Shown here piece after piece: positions 34,830 to 47,334 of a stretch of 64,000 nt of DNA. The translations under genes were made by a program, and so were the position numbers. The notes under the pieces were generated by a model. It worked only from the letters and a program-made list of their open reading frames with translations, was not told where the DNA came from and made no database searches. Location of the stretch: contig NC_087383.1 in assembly GCF_963675165.1 (NCBI RefSeq), forward strand, positions 2,324,979-2,388,978, in the 5' to 3' direction. The DNA comes from Halichondria panicea (lineage: Eukaryota; Porifera; Demospongiae; Suberitida; Halichondriidae). Positions within the stretch are counted from its first letter, which is position 1. Each line of letters begins with the position of its first letter.

Positions 34830-35612
34830 ATGGCTACTAAAGAGCAGAACCAAGGTATAAAGAGTGTCATGTTTCCTATAAAGAATAAACCCAATGGAAC
34901 TCACCTATTGTTTTGTTTCCCCAGACTCCACCACCTCGTGTCCTCCCTCCCGAGAGAGGGTCCTGCTGAGCCACAAGCTGTCCTCGTACAGGGACTACCT
35001 ACAAAGTCGCTACAGAGAACCAGACTCCACATCAGTCACACAATGGCCTCCCGTCTCAACAAAAACAATTTTCAAACTGGCCATGATTCAGAAGGAGAAA
35101 ATACAGAGAGGCAGAATTGACGATGAATTTTTTAGACTATCAATCACAGGAAAAATTGACGATATTTTACTTCAAAAAACTCCGGTTGACTTGATAAACA
35201 TTTTCTCTGAGATTAGAGATAGACGAAACTTTGTGTTGATTGAAGGAGCTCCCGGCTCTGGCAAGAGCACCCTTGCTCTACACATCTGTCAGGACTGGGC
35301 AAAGAGGAAACTGTTCCAAGAGCTCGATATTGCAATCCTCGTGAAACTAAGAGATCCCCTCGTTAGAGAAGCCATTACAATTCCTGACATACTTCCCTGC
35401 ATTGATACGGCCGAATAACAGAAGATGGAATGAAGACGCTTGCCAGACATCTAACCACCCACTGCTCTGAACTGACACGATTGTACATACCCAGACACCT
35501 AAGATCCTGTATCGAGACAGTATTCAGGGACGCTAACAAAGAAAGGAAGAGAAATGGACTACCTGAGATTAATGTGTATGCATTTAATCTCGACCATTGC
35601 ATGTACTTTTGA
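34830..35612 (+). pseudogene. NLR3: internally deleted NLR
   Basis: Exon 1 (34830-34854) is present. The whole DEATH exon is missing and its intron runs straight to exon 3 (34925). Exon 2 is flanked by phase-1 introns, so exon 1 to exon 3 splicing still keeps the frame. The NACHT start and Walker A (GAPGSGKST) are intact. At about 35411 a deletion of roughly 1.7 kb joins the segment after DILPCIDTA to the last LRR and tail (MKTLARHLTTHCSELT). The joint is out of frame, with TAA at 35416-35418. The product would be a truncated NACHT stub of about 175 residues without Walker B. Confidence 0.85.
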
Positions 35613-36189
35613 CAACTATTATATTTTATTCTACAATAATATTATCCAATATTGCTTCGAGAAAAGAAAAAAGTAGCGTACAGACATAATTATTACACGT
35701 AAAACAAAGGTCGACGTTGTTATTTATGCATCTAATCTCTATCATTGGTCAATATAATTATAGCACATGTACAGATGGTGACGAGTGAATTCAATGCTTC
35801 CTACTGACACGGAGAGCATGTCATGCACTAGCTGTATGTATGTAACTGAATACACTATTGTAATAATGCTATAATCTCCACCTAGCTAGCCTCCTTCACA
35901 GGCTTTCAAGAGAAGTGCGGCATGGGCCGGGATCGAGGCTAATCTCGACATGATTTACTTTTGACAACAATTATATTATTACTAGGACAATTTACAAAAC
36001 AGTTAGTGCACAGAAGACTAGAAATATGTCGGCACATTACATAACAATTACCTAAAAACAAATCAGTTGGAATTGGTCAATATAGCACAGTAATAATGAT
36101 GGTTTAAATTCAATGCTCCCAACAGTGTCACAGAGAGCACATGCACTGTACGTATAAAACTGTCAATGAATGTAGTGGAAATCCAATTT
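35613..36189. other. NLR3 3' flank, conserved tail block
   Basis: AT-rich flank, then the tail block shared with NLR1 and NLR2. No gene was seen. Confidence 0.45.
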
Positions 36190-37316
36190 AACGCTCTGTC
36201 GATTTTTGTTCATGAGGAAGATGAGCAGATTAACGTTCACTTTGGCCCTTTCAAACATCTTCATGATTGCCAGGCCCTCGTATTGCAGCTGAAGGAGGTC
36301 CTGTGTGGGGAGAAGAGAGGGCAGTGAAACACTTCAACTGGTATAAGACAAAGAATGCATGTATTTGTAAGACAAATGAATACATGTACTTACATACACC
36401 GTACAAGCATACCAACACTATACCTGACACAAGGCAGTAAACTTCTTGAACACTTTACGTACCTACTAAATTACACCACACCACTTTTTGTAGTTGGGTA
36501 GGTAATGGTCGTAAATATTGTGAGTGAAAATGTGCATGCTGTTTTGGTGAGGAAAAGTGATGACCTTTTCTGAGGTAAAAAATTCACCACTGTACAAAAG
36601 TTCCAATAGTAGAAAAGCAGCTGACCTTTAATTGCAAGTTGGCCTGACCACTTTAAAGTTGCTTGCTACGCCCCTGCATGAAGATTGGGGCATAAAAATA
36701 AGTTAATAGCCTCACAATGGAGGAATTGTTAAAGTCTAGATTAGTAGTATAGTCTGAGCTTCAGTCAAACAGTGGACAAAGTACGTACCAGAGCAATTAA
36801 TGGCACATGTGATGATTATCATGTTGTTTAATAGAAGTATGCTAGTATAACGGCTACTCAAGTATACGGAGACTCACAGAGTGGGTGGAGCATATCTCCA
36901 TGGACGCTGATGTATGGATGATTGGCTTGGTCACGTTAGAGTACGCGTCGATACCCAGCTATCTGTCCGGGGGGTCCACAGTCGATGCTCGCTGGAAGAA
37001 CCCTCTGTGGGGGGTACAGTGAGAGTCATAATTATTATTATGATTCAGTTCCGGGAATAAATGTCATAGAAAGTCACTAATTGACTCACATTTTTTCCAG
37101 TCGAGGTAAATGGAACACAGCTATAGGTTACGTCTCTGTGGGACATGTGAAATTGTGTATCAGGTTTTAAGCAACTAATAAGGATTATCATCTATTAATC
37201 TTGTTGAGCGCACAGTCCATTCTACCCCCCGCCCACACACACCTGGTCAGTAGACAGCTGATTGCCTATCCACAACATCGAAGGATTTTATCGCGGCTAT
37301 GTACTTCATTGTACAG
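36190..37316 (-). pseudogene. IQGAP 3'-end fragment, unit 3 first copy
   Basis: Last exon to 36300; the penultimate exon is deleted. The GAP exon is 37004-36878. Beyond it lies exon K (37316-37243), which encodes SFDVVD and, in another frame, QLSTDQ before the donor; IQGAPs have AFDIIDLSAGGQLTTDQ here, so K carries an internal frameshift. A degraded exon J trace lies near 37090-37110. Exon I is missing. Confidence 0.65.
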
Positions 37317-37445
37317 CTGCAAGGGGAGTGACGTGTGATACAGTGTGATTCAATGAAAGTCAGTACAACACAGTTAGTGTATGTTTACCAAAGAGGTACA
37401 TGAGATTGTTCTGACAAATCATTCTTGTACTCTCTAATACACTAA

Positions 37446-37623
37446 CAGGGTTTCATCTAGGATAACAAGTTGGGGGGGGGGGGAGATTTGGGAGTGCGTA
37501 AGCGCAAGTGTTTGGCTATGCCCACTTAAAAAAAGTTGATTTAATACTAATGTGATGATGTCATTATTCTACAAGATTTGGGGGGGGGGGAAGAACCACC
37601 CCCCCCTACTAGATGAAACCCTG
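37446..37623. mobile_element. TIR element with CAGGGTTTCATCTAG ends and a poly-G tract
   Basis: Inverted ends CAGGGTTTCATCTAG and CTAGATGAAACCCTG, with internal G and C homopolymer runs facing each other. The hAT-like CAGGG terminus is followed by ACTAA on both flanks. Copies are at 47335-47592 and 54449-54711. Confidence 0.75.
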
Positions 37624-37811
37624 ACTAACTGATACAGTACCAAAGATGCAACCTTTTACATGGCAAAATTAAAAACGGCCATTGTCAAAGTAATGTAGAC
37701 GCAATCGGCATCATGTATAAATTGTGTATTTGGCCTGGCCTAAGCCATATTCAGTACATACTATATAGCAGGTCATTTTCGTAGGTTATAACATTCGAAA
37801 CAAACAACGTC

Positions 37812-38165
37812 TACACACAGTAAGTGCAGTAGTAGTAGATCTAAGAGGTAGTCTAATGCTCAAGAATGATGGAACATCTTATATACATATAGTAGTCATC
37901 TGCAGAATTGTGTAGAGGAGATGTTTCACCATCTTTGAGCATTAGTTTACCTCTTAGATCTACTACTACTGCACTGCACTATACTGCACTTACTGTGTAT
38001 ATAGCTAGTAGGTATCTTCAAGACCAGCTAGCTCACTGACAGTTGACAAACTAATGCTCAAAGATGGTGGAACATCTCTACACAATTCTACTACTACTGC
38101 ATGCACTTACTGTGTATATAGTAGGTATCTTCAAGACCAGCTAGCTCACTGATAGTTGACAAACA
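37812..38165. repeat. Nested palindrome and direct repeat cluster
   Basis: AGTAGTAGTAGATCTAAGAG and GCTCAAGAATGATGG at the left recur inverted near 37930-37975. A block of about 60 bp (GTAGGTATCTTCAAGACCAG) is directly repeated near 38010 and 38125. No coding frame was seen. Only this unit has it. Confidence 0.65.
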
Positions 38166-38273
38166 CACTCTCTGGGACAAAAACCATTGTGTAGCTCTTA
38201 CTTCAATATTTTACAAACTTCCTTTATTTAGAATAATAGCGCATGCATTGCAGAATGCAGAGGCTGCAAAATA

Positions 38274-38832
38274 TGGTGGGCCGTTTGTTTCAAAATTCAA
38301 ATGTTACATTTTCATTCAAATCACAATACATTCATTCAAGATGTGCAATTTTCATTCAAGAGCATTCAAGATTATTCATTCAAGATTCAAGATTTTGATG
38401 GATGCATAAACATGCATAATTTCAGATGACTTTAGCCACACTTTGTGGTTTTATTGCATGGTGTAGTTGTTTTAATTAACAGGAAATGGGGTTCACAATA
38501 ATCAACTCCCTCCCTCAGTAGTGGTAAGGTGATTCCCAAACCAGAAACATGACATTGATTGACGAAAATTAACAAGAGGTCAGGGGTTCGTTGCCGACCT
38601 TCGAGTTTTGAGCATTAAGCAAAGGACATCTTATAAATGTTGTGTTTTAATGACTGTATATGCATGCATGGCATGCATATCTTGAATAATTATTGTCGAC
38701 TTGAATGCATTAAAATCTTGAATGACAATTGCAGGTCTTGAATGAATACTGTATATGCATCTTGAATGAATGTATTGTAATCTGAATGAAAATATAACAT
38801 TAATTTTGAATTTTGAAACAAACGGCCCACCA
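38274..38832. mobile_element. Long-TIR element, TGGTGGGCCGTTTGTTTC ends
   Basis: About 560 bp. The outer 100 bp or more of each end are inverted copies, rich in CATTCAAGA/TCTTGAATG. No transposase was seen. Unique to unit 3. Confidence 0.8.
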
Positions 38833-39119
38833 TACACCATAAAAAAAACACATTGATTTTACAATGTAAAAGGGTGGGCCAGCTCAGCACAATTCAAACA
38901 GCAATCAAAATTCCAGGCTCTTAAACGAATAGGACTATTATATCATTCAATGACAATTTAGAGAAAAGTAGCGAAGTACATAGTATGTTAGAACATTAGG
39001 TCGTTAATTAATCAATTGCAACGTGTCAATAGTACATGCAGATGATATAAATAATTGAAGAATGCTCACATGCAATTGTCAATGAATACATGCAATTTGT
39101 TAATGGCAATACAATTTAA

Positions 39120-40356
39120 CACTCTGAGGATTTTAAAAGTTCATGAGGGAAGATGAGCAGATTAACGTTCACTTTGGCCCTTCCAAACATCTTCATGATT
39201 GCCAGGCCCTCATATTGCAGCTGAAGGAGGTCCTGTGTGGGGAGAACAGAGGGCAGTGAAACACTTCAACTGGTGTATAAGACAAAGAATGCATGTATTT
39301 GTAAGACAAATGAATACATGTACTTACATACACCGTACAAGCATACCAACACTATACCTGACACAAGGCAGTAAACTTCTTGAACACTTTACGTACCTAC
39401 CATCTACCTGTACACACACCCTCACCTGGAGGACCAGCTCCACCTTCTCTATCTGCCTGACGTGATCTCAAACACAACACTTCCGAACCTGAACCTGGGC
39501 GAGTAAGAAATAATGTTCACATAATTATAGCATAACGTTGCATCAAGGTCGTAGCAAGCGGTCAGGCTGGTCAGGTTTTGGCCTAACCACTTTAGCAGCT
39601 GGGTAGGTAATGGTCGTAAATATTGTAAGTGATAATGCGCATGCTGTTTTGGTGAGGAAAAGTGATGACCTTTTTCTTAGGTAAAAAATTCACCACTGTA
39701 TGCAAAAGTTCCAATAGTAGAAAAGCAGTTGACCTTTAATCAAGTTGGCCTGACCACTTTAAAGTTGCTTGCTACGCCCCTGCATGAAGATTGGGGCATA
39801 AAAATAAGTTAATAGCCTCACACTGGAGGAATTGTTACTGAGCTTCAGTCAAACAGTGGACAAAGTACGTACCAGAGCAATTAATGGCACATGTGATGAT
39901 GATCATGTTGTTTAATAGAAGTATGCTAGTATAACGGCTACTCTCACTCAAGTATACGGAGACTCACAGAGTGGGTGGAGCATATCTCCATGAACGCCGA
40001 TGTATGGATGATTGGCTTGGTCACGTCAGAGTACTTGTTGATACCCAGCCTTCTGTCCAGGGGGTCCACTGTCGATGCTCGCAAGAACTCTCTGTGGGGG
40101 GTACAATGAGTGTATGTATATTCATACCCTCTGCATGGCAACAAAAATAGCTAATGTGCAATTTAGATCATACGATACTTTAGTAGAAGGTAGAAACACA
40201 CATGGCATCATCACATGACCATCATTCGTACATACACACTTTCAACTATTTGACTACAAATTCAGTTTTGGTTATCACATTTCTTATACCTAAACTTCTT
40301 GAAGGCGTCCGAGTGTACGGGTTCATTACTGACAGGGCAGCACTCTCAGCCTCAAA
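39120..40356 (-). pseudogene. IQGAP 3'-end fragment, unit 3 second copy
   Basis: Last exon to 39232, penultimate exon 39488-39426 (middle deleted), GAP exon 40091-39968 (KLGINKYSDVTKP variant) and exon I 40356-40290. Unit 3 therefore carries two IQGAP ends, separated by the unique 37.4-38.9 kb insert. Confidence 0.7.
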
Positions 40357-40912
40357 CTGTGCAAAGGAACAGGAAAAACACGATAAACTCTTAAACCAAC
40401 AGATATAACCAGACAATAATCATGGAAAGTTAATAATTTTCTGCAGATTTGGCGTTTTTTACCAACAAATAAGTATCTAGTCCAGTACTAGTTTAATGTA
40501 CATAGATGCAGTGCATAATGTAGGCCATAATCTGTACAGGTATACTGTACCACTTTTATCACCTAATGTTCGTAGCACTCAAATATCTACCCCATCGGCA
40601 CACTGCTCTGATCCAACTGTTCACAGCGATCCAGTGCCTTCTTGAGCTCTTCCTTCATCACAAGTCTCTCTTGCACAGCAGACTGGGTAATAGATTGCAT
40701 GGTGGTCATGTACACACACACAGGTATACAGATACAACCATCACAGCATCGTGGTAGTGGTACAGTAGTTATAATAAAGGTACAGTAGACTCTCGCTATT
40801 CCGACTCTCTGAAGTACGGCCTGAAATGTGGCCAACTCGCTATTCTGTATACTTGCTGCCCCAAACTAGTAATTTTATACATATACATTTTGGGTGTGGT
40901 TTAGCAGAAAAA

Positions 40913-41190
40913 CTGTGTGTGGGGGGAGTGGTTGGGGTGTACAATGAGAGGCATTGTGTGTGTATGTGAGGTGTGTGTGGGGGGAGAGGGGTTGTGTGCA
41001 TTGTGTGTGTATGTGAGGTGAGGGGGGGGAGAGGGGTTGTGTGGATTGTGTGTGTATGTGAGGTGTGTGTGGGGGGGGAGAGGGGTTGTGTGCATTGTGT
41101 GTGTATGTGAGGTGTGTGGGGGGAGTGGTTGTGTGCATTGTGTGTGTATGTGAGGTGTGTGGGGGGAGTGGTTGGGGTGTACAATGAGAG
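40913..41190. repeat. VNTR expansion specific to unit 3
   Basis: About four to five GT-rich units of 50-60 bp (TGTGTGTATGTGAGGTGTGT with GGGGGAG blocks). Other units have a single unit here (near 31140, 48330 and 55450), so the expansion is local and recent. Confidence 0.85.
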
Positions 41191-42572
41191 GTAGGAAGCC
41201 ATGAACACTACAATGAAAGTTATAAAAAAGGTAAACCGTTTTGTGAGCAAACACAGCTGTGGGATTACATTGTAATAGAGAGGAAATGATTCATTATCTT
41301 TATTTCTTATCCTCCAGACAAAACCGCAAAATTAGTCATTAATATTCGAAGTAGGTTGATTTTAAGCCGCGGCTATTTTCTGAAATGCAAACTACCGCGC
41401 TCTTCTGGCCAAGTTGCACTGTCCCAAGGGTGGCCGGATTAACGAGAGTCTACTGTACATGTATTAATTATACAGTATTCACCGAGTGTATACATGTACA
41501 TGCTAAACTCACATCTGCCTTGCTGTTGGCCAGTTCCAATTCTCTCACCAGCTCAGCCATGACACCTGGGTCCATGATTTGAGACCTCTCGAGCAGCTTC
41601 TCCTCCAACTCCCTCAGCAGGTCATCCTCTAGACATTGAATGGTCTCACTCTTCTCCTCAACCTGACAAGGGAACATCAATAAGTTGCTGCCAGGTGGAG
41701 AATACTCGACATACAATAGTGACGTGCATGTACACTCAACTACTGAATCTGGCAATGAAATTTAACGGTATTCTCCCACTTTGAAATAAAGGCCAGCTTA
41801 AAGTTGGACTGTAGTTAGCAAATAGTAGATCGATTTTGATTAAAGGCCAGTGAATATTCTAACCACTGCACATGTGTATCTCTCACCTCTGTGGGTGGTA
41901 TAGGAACGAGGGAGGCCCTCTGATACTGTCTAGAGGACTGGACTTCTTCTCACTGCCAAGGTATAAAAACAAAATATGCATTTGGTAAAATCTACTCTCA
42001 AACAACATTGCACATTGACAGGTAAAGGGTTATTAAAGTAAAATATGAAGTTTGACCAAGCATTCCTCCTCTCACCTCCTGCTCATTCAGGAACTTCATG
42101 AACCTTTGAAGGACTCGTCACATGATCTTGAAAGATACGGACTTGGTTGAGGATTTGAGTGGGGCTAAAGTGAGAGAGGAGGTTGTGGGAGAGGGGCCTC
42201 AGACCAGGGCTGGTGGGACGCAGTGTCACGTGAGAGAAGACTCGGACACATGATCCTCCGTCTGCGGACAGTTGCTGTGAGGAGAATGAGAATTTTAAGG
42301 CACTGGAATTGAACTGTGCACAAGCACGAAATACATGCACTATTTTATTCGTACCACATAACTAACTAAAAATGCTCACCAATAAAACACCACACACCAC
42401 TTGGTGTACAACATTTTAACGAATCTACAAATGAACTGCTGCTCCTCTAGACAACCTGCCCAACCCTCCACATACACACTGGCTGGATCATGCATAAAGA
42501 AAATGGCATCTATTTTCACAGCGTTTGACCATCAAACGTATCAGAGAATAATCTCACGCCCATATTGCTGAT

Positions 42573-42755
42573 TTGCTTGAAATGCCCACCACCATCTTAG
42601 CAATGTACCAGCAAGGGGCTTTTGTTGTGAGCATCAATGGTAGGCCATGGCATTCAGTTGCTATTGATGAGTCACAGGTACTCTCTGATAAGAAGATCTT
42701 AATTGGACTGTTTGTGTCTGAAATGGGAGGCTCACTACAACTTCATATCAGCTAA
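42573..42755 (+). other. Transposon-like ORF fragment, unit 3
   Basis: Same frame as 32744-33076 (FVVSINGRPWHSVAIDES), shortened after LSDKKIL. Confidence 0.4.
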
Positions 42756-43100
42756 AGCCTACAAGGTGTTAGGGCCTTCTGAAAATATGATTTCCTCTAC
42801 CAACTCGATCAAAACTATATAAGAAACAATTTTACTTTTCCCTAGTGAGATCTCAGCTCTCTCAACTCTGGCGACCAATTACTGCTCAAATACATTTATT
42901 CTTAAAGTGATTGAGCTCACCTTTGGTAGCGCTGACTTATCACAGCTGTTGGTCCAATTCTCCAGAACTCTGAGCTTCCCCTCGAGGTGCAACTGCAAGT
43001 GACAGAAGATTTAAGTTGAGGTTGAGAAAAGAGTTTCATGCAATAAAGTTAGAAGACACTGAATAAGCAGATTACCAGATAAAGTACAGCATAATTATGT

Positions 43101-43458
43101 TCTGGACAGGAAATTGTCCGGGTATAATTGGAACAGATTTTTATAGCGCATGCGAAGTGTCCGGGAATAATTAGCATGCAGCTGCATACGAGTGAGCTAA
43201 GTTTAATAGAACAGGGTACGACTGAATAGTTGCACTATTATAGCTATCTAAAACTAGATACTCAAAGCTATCTAACTGCAGCACTCTAAGTATTACTGGC
43301 TGGTTATGACTGTAACTCAACTTTTCAAGGTATTGTCCGGACAAATGTAATATTAAAGCACAAGAGTGTCCGTTGTATTAGAACAACGAAAATTGGCAGG
43401 CAAGAGTGTCAGGGATAATTAGAAGTTTCTGAGGCGATAAATTAGAAGATATACGGTA
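43101..43458. mobile_element. MITE relative of 12745-13133, left end truncated
   Basis: Retains the right end GATAAATTAGAAGATATACGG and internal TTGTCCGG motifs; the left inverted repeat is degraded. An identical insertion is in unit 4 at 50291-50648. Confidence 0.7.
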
Positions 43459-43611
43459 CCTCAGAAACAGACATGCAAGTTCGTTGTCTAAGGACATAAT
43501 TATTGCAGTGCTTATAACTATGGCTAATACAAGGGTGCTCAGTTAAAGTCGACCATACATACTTGATCCATATTATACATGTACCCTGGGAGCAGTACAA
43601 TAAGTCAAGAG

Positions 43612-43801
43612 CTCATAGTAAAAAAGAGAGAGTATCGAACGCATCGCTATCTTGCATCAGATATATTCGGAAAGTAACGTGACACCCTGTCTGAAACACG
43701 TCATCAATTAAATTGATCAGTTACAAAGCAGGAAGTTACGCTACTTTCCAAATACATCTTATGCTACGTTGGATACTCTCTCTCTCTTATTATGGGACTC
43801 T
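43612..43801. mobile_element. MITE, AAAGAGAG ends, unit 3
   Basis: Shortened copy of the element at 22250-22489. Confidence 0.65.
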
Positions 43802-44235
43802 TGTTATTAGCGGCCTCTCAAAAAATTGGCTAAGAATAATTACATGTACACAGCTGTAGGTACACACTTGCCCAACCCACTCACCAGAGAGGACACCTTC
43901 GAGGTTAGGTAAATTTATGACCTCTAAAAGTAGCGACAGCTGCGTTGACAATTAATTTTTAATGCCGCGTCCTAAATGGAGGTAAATGTAGGCACACCCT
44001 AGTAAAGTAGTAAAGATTCTAACTCACTGGAAAATACGTTTTTAAGTGGCTATAGAAATCGAGGCAAGTAGACTGAGTAGAGTTACATGTACCTCCAATT
44101 AGATGAGACCCTCTAAATAATGGACACCAGGTCTTCAACATGATTTTCAACCTCCAAAAGAAGCGATCTCTGGCTTCAATAAGTTTTAAAAAGTGTTGCT
44201 TTAATTAAAGGTCTTACGGTAATCACATTTCTTAC

Positions 44236-44433
44236 TTGAATACGTCGGGTTCATTACTGACAGGCAGCATTCTCAGCCTCAAACTGTGCAAAGGAACAGA
44301 AAACATGATCCACGACGTACCTTACAAGGTAACATAAACCAAGAGATGAACCAGACAATCATCTATGGCTAATAAATTGACTCACCATCTTTCCATTAGG
44401 AGAATGCTGTAATACTTTAGCAATGGAGCCAGG
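44236..44433 (-). pseudogene. IQGAP GAP-domain shards upstream of NLR4
   Basis: Exon J from 44396 (IAKVLQHSPNGK) and exon I 44283-44236, which has lost one base in the ALSVMNP codons and is frame-shifted. Confidence 0.6.
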
Positions 44434-44500
44434 TTTTGTCTCTAGCTCTAGCTAGCTCTGTGGGTGAAAACAATATGTCTTTGGTGGGTGTGGTGGTGAA

Positions 44501-44558
44501 TGTAAAAAGTGGGTGTATCTCAATCTTAGATATCTGAGATACACCCACTTTTTTTGCA
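44501..44558 (+). promoter_or_regulatory. Fold-back hairpin upstream of NLR4
   Basis: Core arms as in NLR1; the outer TGCA on the left is TGTA and the A-tract is shorter. It lies 86 bp before the ATG. Confidence 0.65.
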
Positions 44559-44644
44559 AGTCATGCAAAAACAACAACACTCAATAATATATTTCAGAGA
44601 AATCTAGAGCTAGCTAGCTGCAAGGCACAGATTTATTTACTGGA

Positions 44645-45688
44645 ATGGCCACTAAAGAGCAGAACCAAGGTATAAAGACTGTCATGTTTCCTATAAAGGA
44701 TAAACCCAATGATTGCTAAAGCATAAAACCCTCATTGGTGATTGCTAACCTTGTGTGCTTGCTATCTATTTTCAGAGCTCACAATTGACGATCTGAAGAC
44801 AGAAATGAAACTGACTGATGAGCAGCTCAATACAGTAATAAAGGAACCAGATCTACCCGAGTTAGCAGCATGTTTCGACAATGTTCACAAAGGCTATCTT
44901 GAAAAATTGGAGCTCTCACCTGGAGAGCAAACTGACGTGAGGACTAGAGCATATGTAGATGGCACTCTGGCAGGAATGTTGCTGTCTACTTAATTGCTAT
45001 TGTTACACATACAATTCTCTATTAACTATCACCAGGAATGGTACTCACCTATTGTTTTGTTTCCCCAGACTCCACCACCTCGTGTCCTCCCTCCCGAGAG
45101 AGGGTCCTGCTGAACCACAAGCTGTCCTCGTACAGGGACTACCTACAAAGTCGCTACAGAATGCAAGTATCCACATCAGCCACACAATGGCCTCCCGTCC
45201 CAACAAAGACAATTTTCGAACTAGCCATGATTCAGAAGGAGGAAATACAGAGAGGAAGAATCGACGATGAATTTGTTAGGCTAACAATTACGGGGAAAAT
45301 TGACGATATTTTACTTTAAAAAACTCCGGTTAACTTAACTAACATTTTCCCTGAGATTGAGGATACACGAAACTTTGTGTTGATTGAAGGAGCTCCCGGC
45401 TCTGGCAAGAGCACCCTTGCTCTACACATCTGTCAGGAGTGGGCAAAGGGGAAACTGTTCCAACAGTTCGATATTGCAATCCTGGTAAGACTGAGAGATC
45501 CCCTCGTTAGAGAAGCAAAAACAATAGAAGATCTTCTCCCTTGTAGGAATTCAACACTGGCATGCCAAATAGGGGCAACAATTTCAGGGACTGATGGCAA
45601 AGGTGTACTGTGGGTGCTGGACGGATGGGACGAACTTCCTTCTGACCTCCCTAGACACTCAATCATTAACAAACTAATTCAATTATAA
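44645..45688 (+). pseudogene. NLR4: truncated NLR with nonsense mutation
   Basis: Exon 1 is 44645-44669. Exon 2 starts at 44776, but a deletion joins GTLAGMLL to intron 2 sequence, removing the second half of the DEATH domain and its donor; it runs into TAA at 44991-44993. Exon 3 (from 45069) has a nonsense codon TAA at 45317-45319 where the others have CAA (LLQKTP). Beyond it, Walker A and Walker B (WVLDGWDELPS) are intact, but the frame ends at 45688 where the rest of NACHT and all LRRs are deleted. Skipping exon 2 would keep phase but not bypass the stop. Non-functional as a receptor. Confidence 0.88.
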
Positions 45689-45889
45689 TTAATTGATTGA
45701 TTATTAATTGAGATTGATTGTTATTCATACAGTTTTGACAATTGATTTTAATTCTGCCATAATGCATTCAATGACAATTTAAATGCATAGAGAAAAGTAG
45801 TGAAGTATTATATACTAGTATATATAATTATGTTAGACACTATAAAAACAAATGTTGTTAATTAATTACAACTTGTTAATAGCACAGCA

Positions 45890-46010
45890 ATAACAAAGGC
45901 TTCTCCTTGAACAACACACAGACACACAGACACACACAGTCAGCTTTACCGTATCCCTTGTGCGGCTAAGCCTCGAGGCATAACAAGGGCTTCTCCTTGG
46001 TAATAATAAT
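45890..46010. repeat. Partial copy of the 20.8-kb interspersed repeat
   Basis: CA-rich tract, then AGTCAGCTTTACCGTATCCC and CTCGAGGCATAA, flanked by AACAAGGGCTTCTCC-type repeats. The unit 4 equivalent is at 52985-53095. Confidence 0.65.
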
Positions 46011-46079
46011 GATAAATGCTCACATGCACAGTAAATTGTCAATGAACACATGCAAGCAATTTGCTAGTGAAAATCCAAT

Positions 46080-47205
46080 TTAACGCTGTGATGCCTTTTG
46101 TTCATATAATTATGAGGAAGATGAGCAGATTAACATTCACTTTGGCCCTTCCAAACATCTTCATGATTGCCAGGCCCTCGTATTGCAGCTGAAGGAGGTC
46201 CTGTGTGGGGAGAAGAGAGGGCAGTAAAACACTTTAACTGGTATAAGACAAAGAATGCATGTATTCTACATAACACAAAATCATATTAGTACTCCCTTTA
46301 TTGCTCCCCTCACCTGGAAGACCTTCTCTATCTGCCTGCCCAGGAAACGACCAGACACCTCAAACTTGCTCACATCCACTGAAAACACAACATTTCTGAA
46401 CCTGGGGGAGTGTTAACATAGCGCTCAACGTTACACATAGAGGCATAAAATAAGTCAATAGCCTCACACTGAAATAGATTAGTAGTAGAATCTGGACAAA
46501 GTACGTACAAGAGCAATAATATTAAGAGCACATGTCGATGATTATCATGTTGTTTGATCATAGTAGAGGGATTCCCAGAATAGTACATCAATGACAAGAG
46601 ACATACGAAGCTCTTAACATCAATACCGTGACACACCAATGTATGCAGGAATTGAAAGCATAATTATATTATATTCTATTTAGTATATAGACAGCCCGTA
46701 TTAAAGATCTAAGCACACAACACAAGTATGTTAGTATCTGCTATGCACTCCAGTACGTAGGTGGAGACTCACAGAGTGGGTGGGGCATATCTCCATGGAC
46801 ACTGATTGGTTTGATCACGTCAGAGTACGCATCGATACCCAGCTATCTGTCCGGGGAGTCCACTGTCGATGCTCACAGGAAGAACCCTCTGTGGGGGGGG
46901 GGGAACAGTGAGAGACATATTATGATTCAGTTCCGGGAATAAATGTCATAGAAAGTCACTAATTGACTCACATTTTTTCCAGCCGAGGTAAATGGAACAC
47001 AGCTATAGGTTACGTCTCTGTGGGGCATGGAAAAATTTGATTGACTTAAATTGTGTATCAGGTTTTAAGCAACTAATAAGGATTATCACTTATTGAGCGC
47101 ACAATCCATTCTACCCCCCGCCCACACACACCTGGTCAGTAGACAGCTGATTGCCTATCCACAACATTGAAGGATTTTATCGCAGCTATGTACTTCATTG
47201 TACAG
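46080..47205 (-). pseudogene. IQGAP 3'-end fragment, unit 4
   Basis: Last exon to 46200. Penultimate exon 46395-46314 keeps DVSKFEVSGRFLGRQIEKV but lacks ELI and several N-terminal codons. GAP exon 46888-46773 is shortened. J trace near 46970. Exon K is 47205-47132 with the same frame disruption as unit 3. Confidence 0.7.
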
Positions 47206-47334
47206 CTGCAAGGGGAGTGACGTGTGATACAGTGTGATTCAATGAAAGTCAGTACAATACAGTTAGTGTATGTTTACCAAAGAGGTACATGAGATTGTTC
47301 TGACAAATCATTCTTGTACTCTCTAATACACAAA

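Larger units (their letters stand above)
40563..42992 (-). pseudogene. Kinesin gene fragment, unit 3
   Basis: Shards H 40682-40563, G 41662-41513, F 41952-41887, D 42274-42076 (frame disturbed) and C 42992-42921. Exons A, B and Z are lost except for about 25 bp of A near 43890, which is fused to downstream MITE sequence. Confidence 0.6.

Noticed and set aside
40840-41254. His/Thr/Pro-rich minus-strand frames (HTSHTHTMHTTPLPP-like)
   Set aside because: They lie wholly inside a GT-rich VNTR present only in unit 3.
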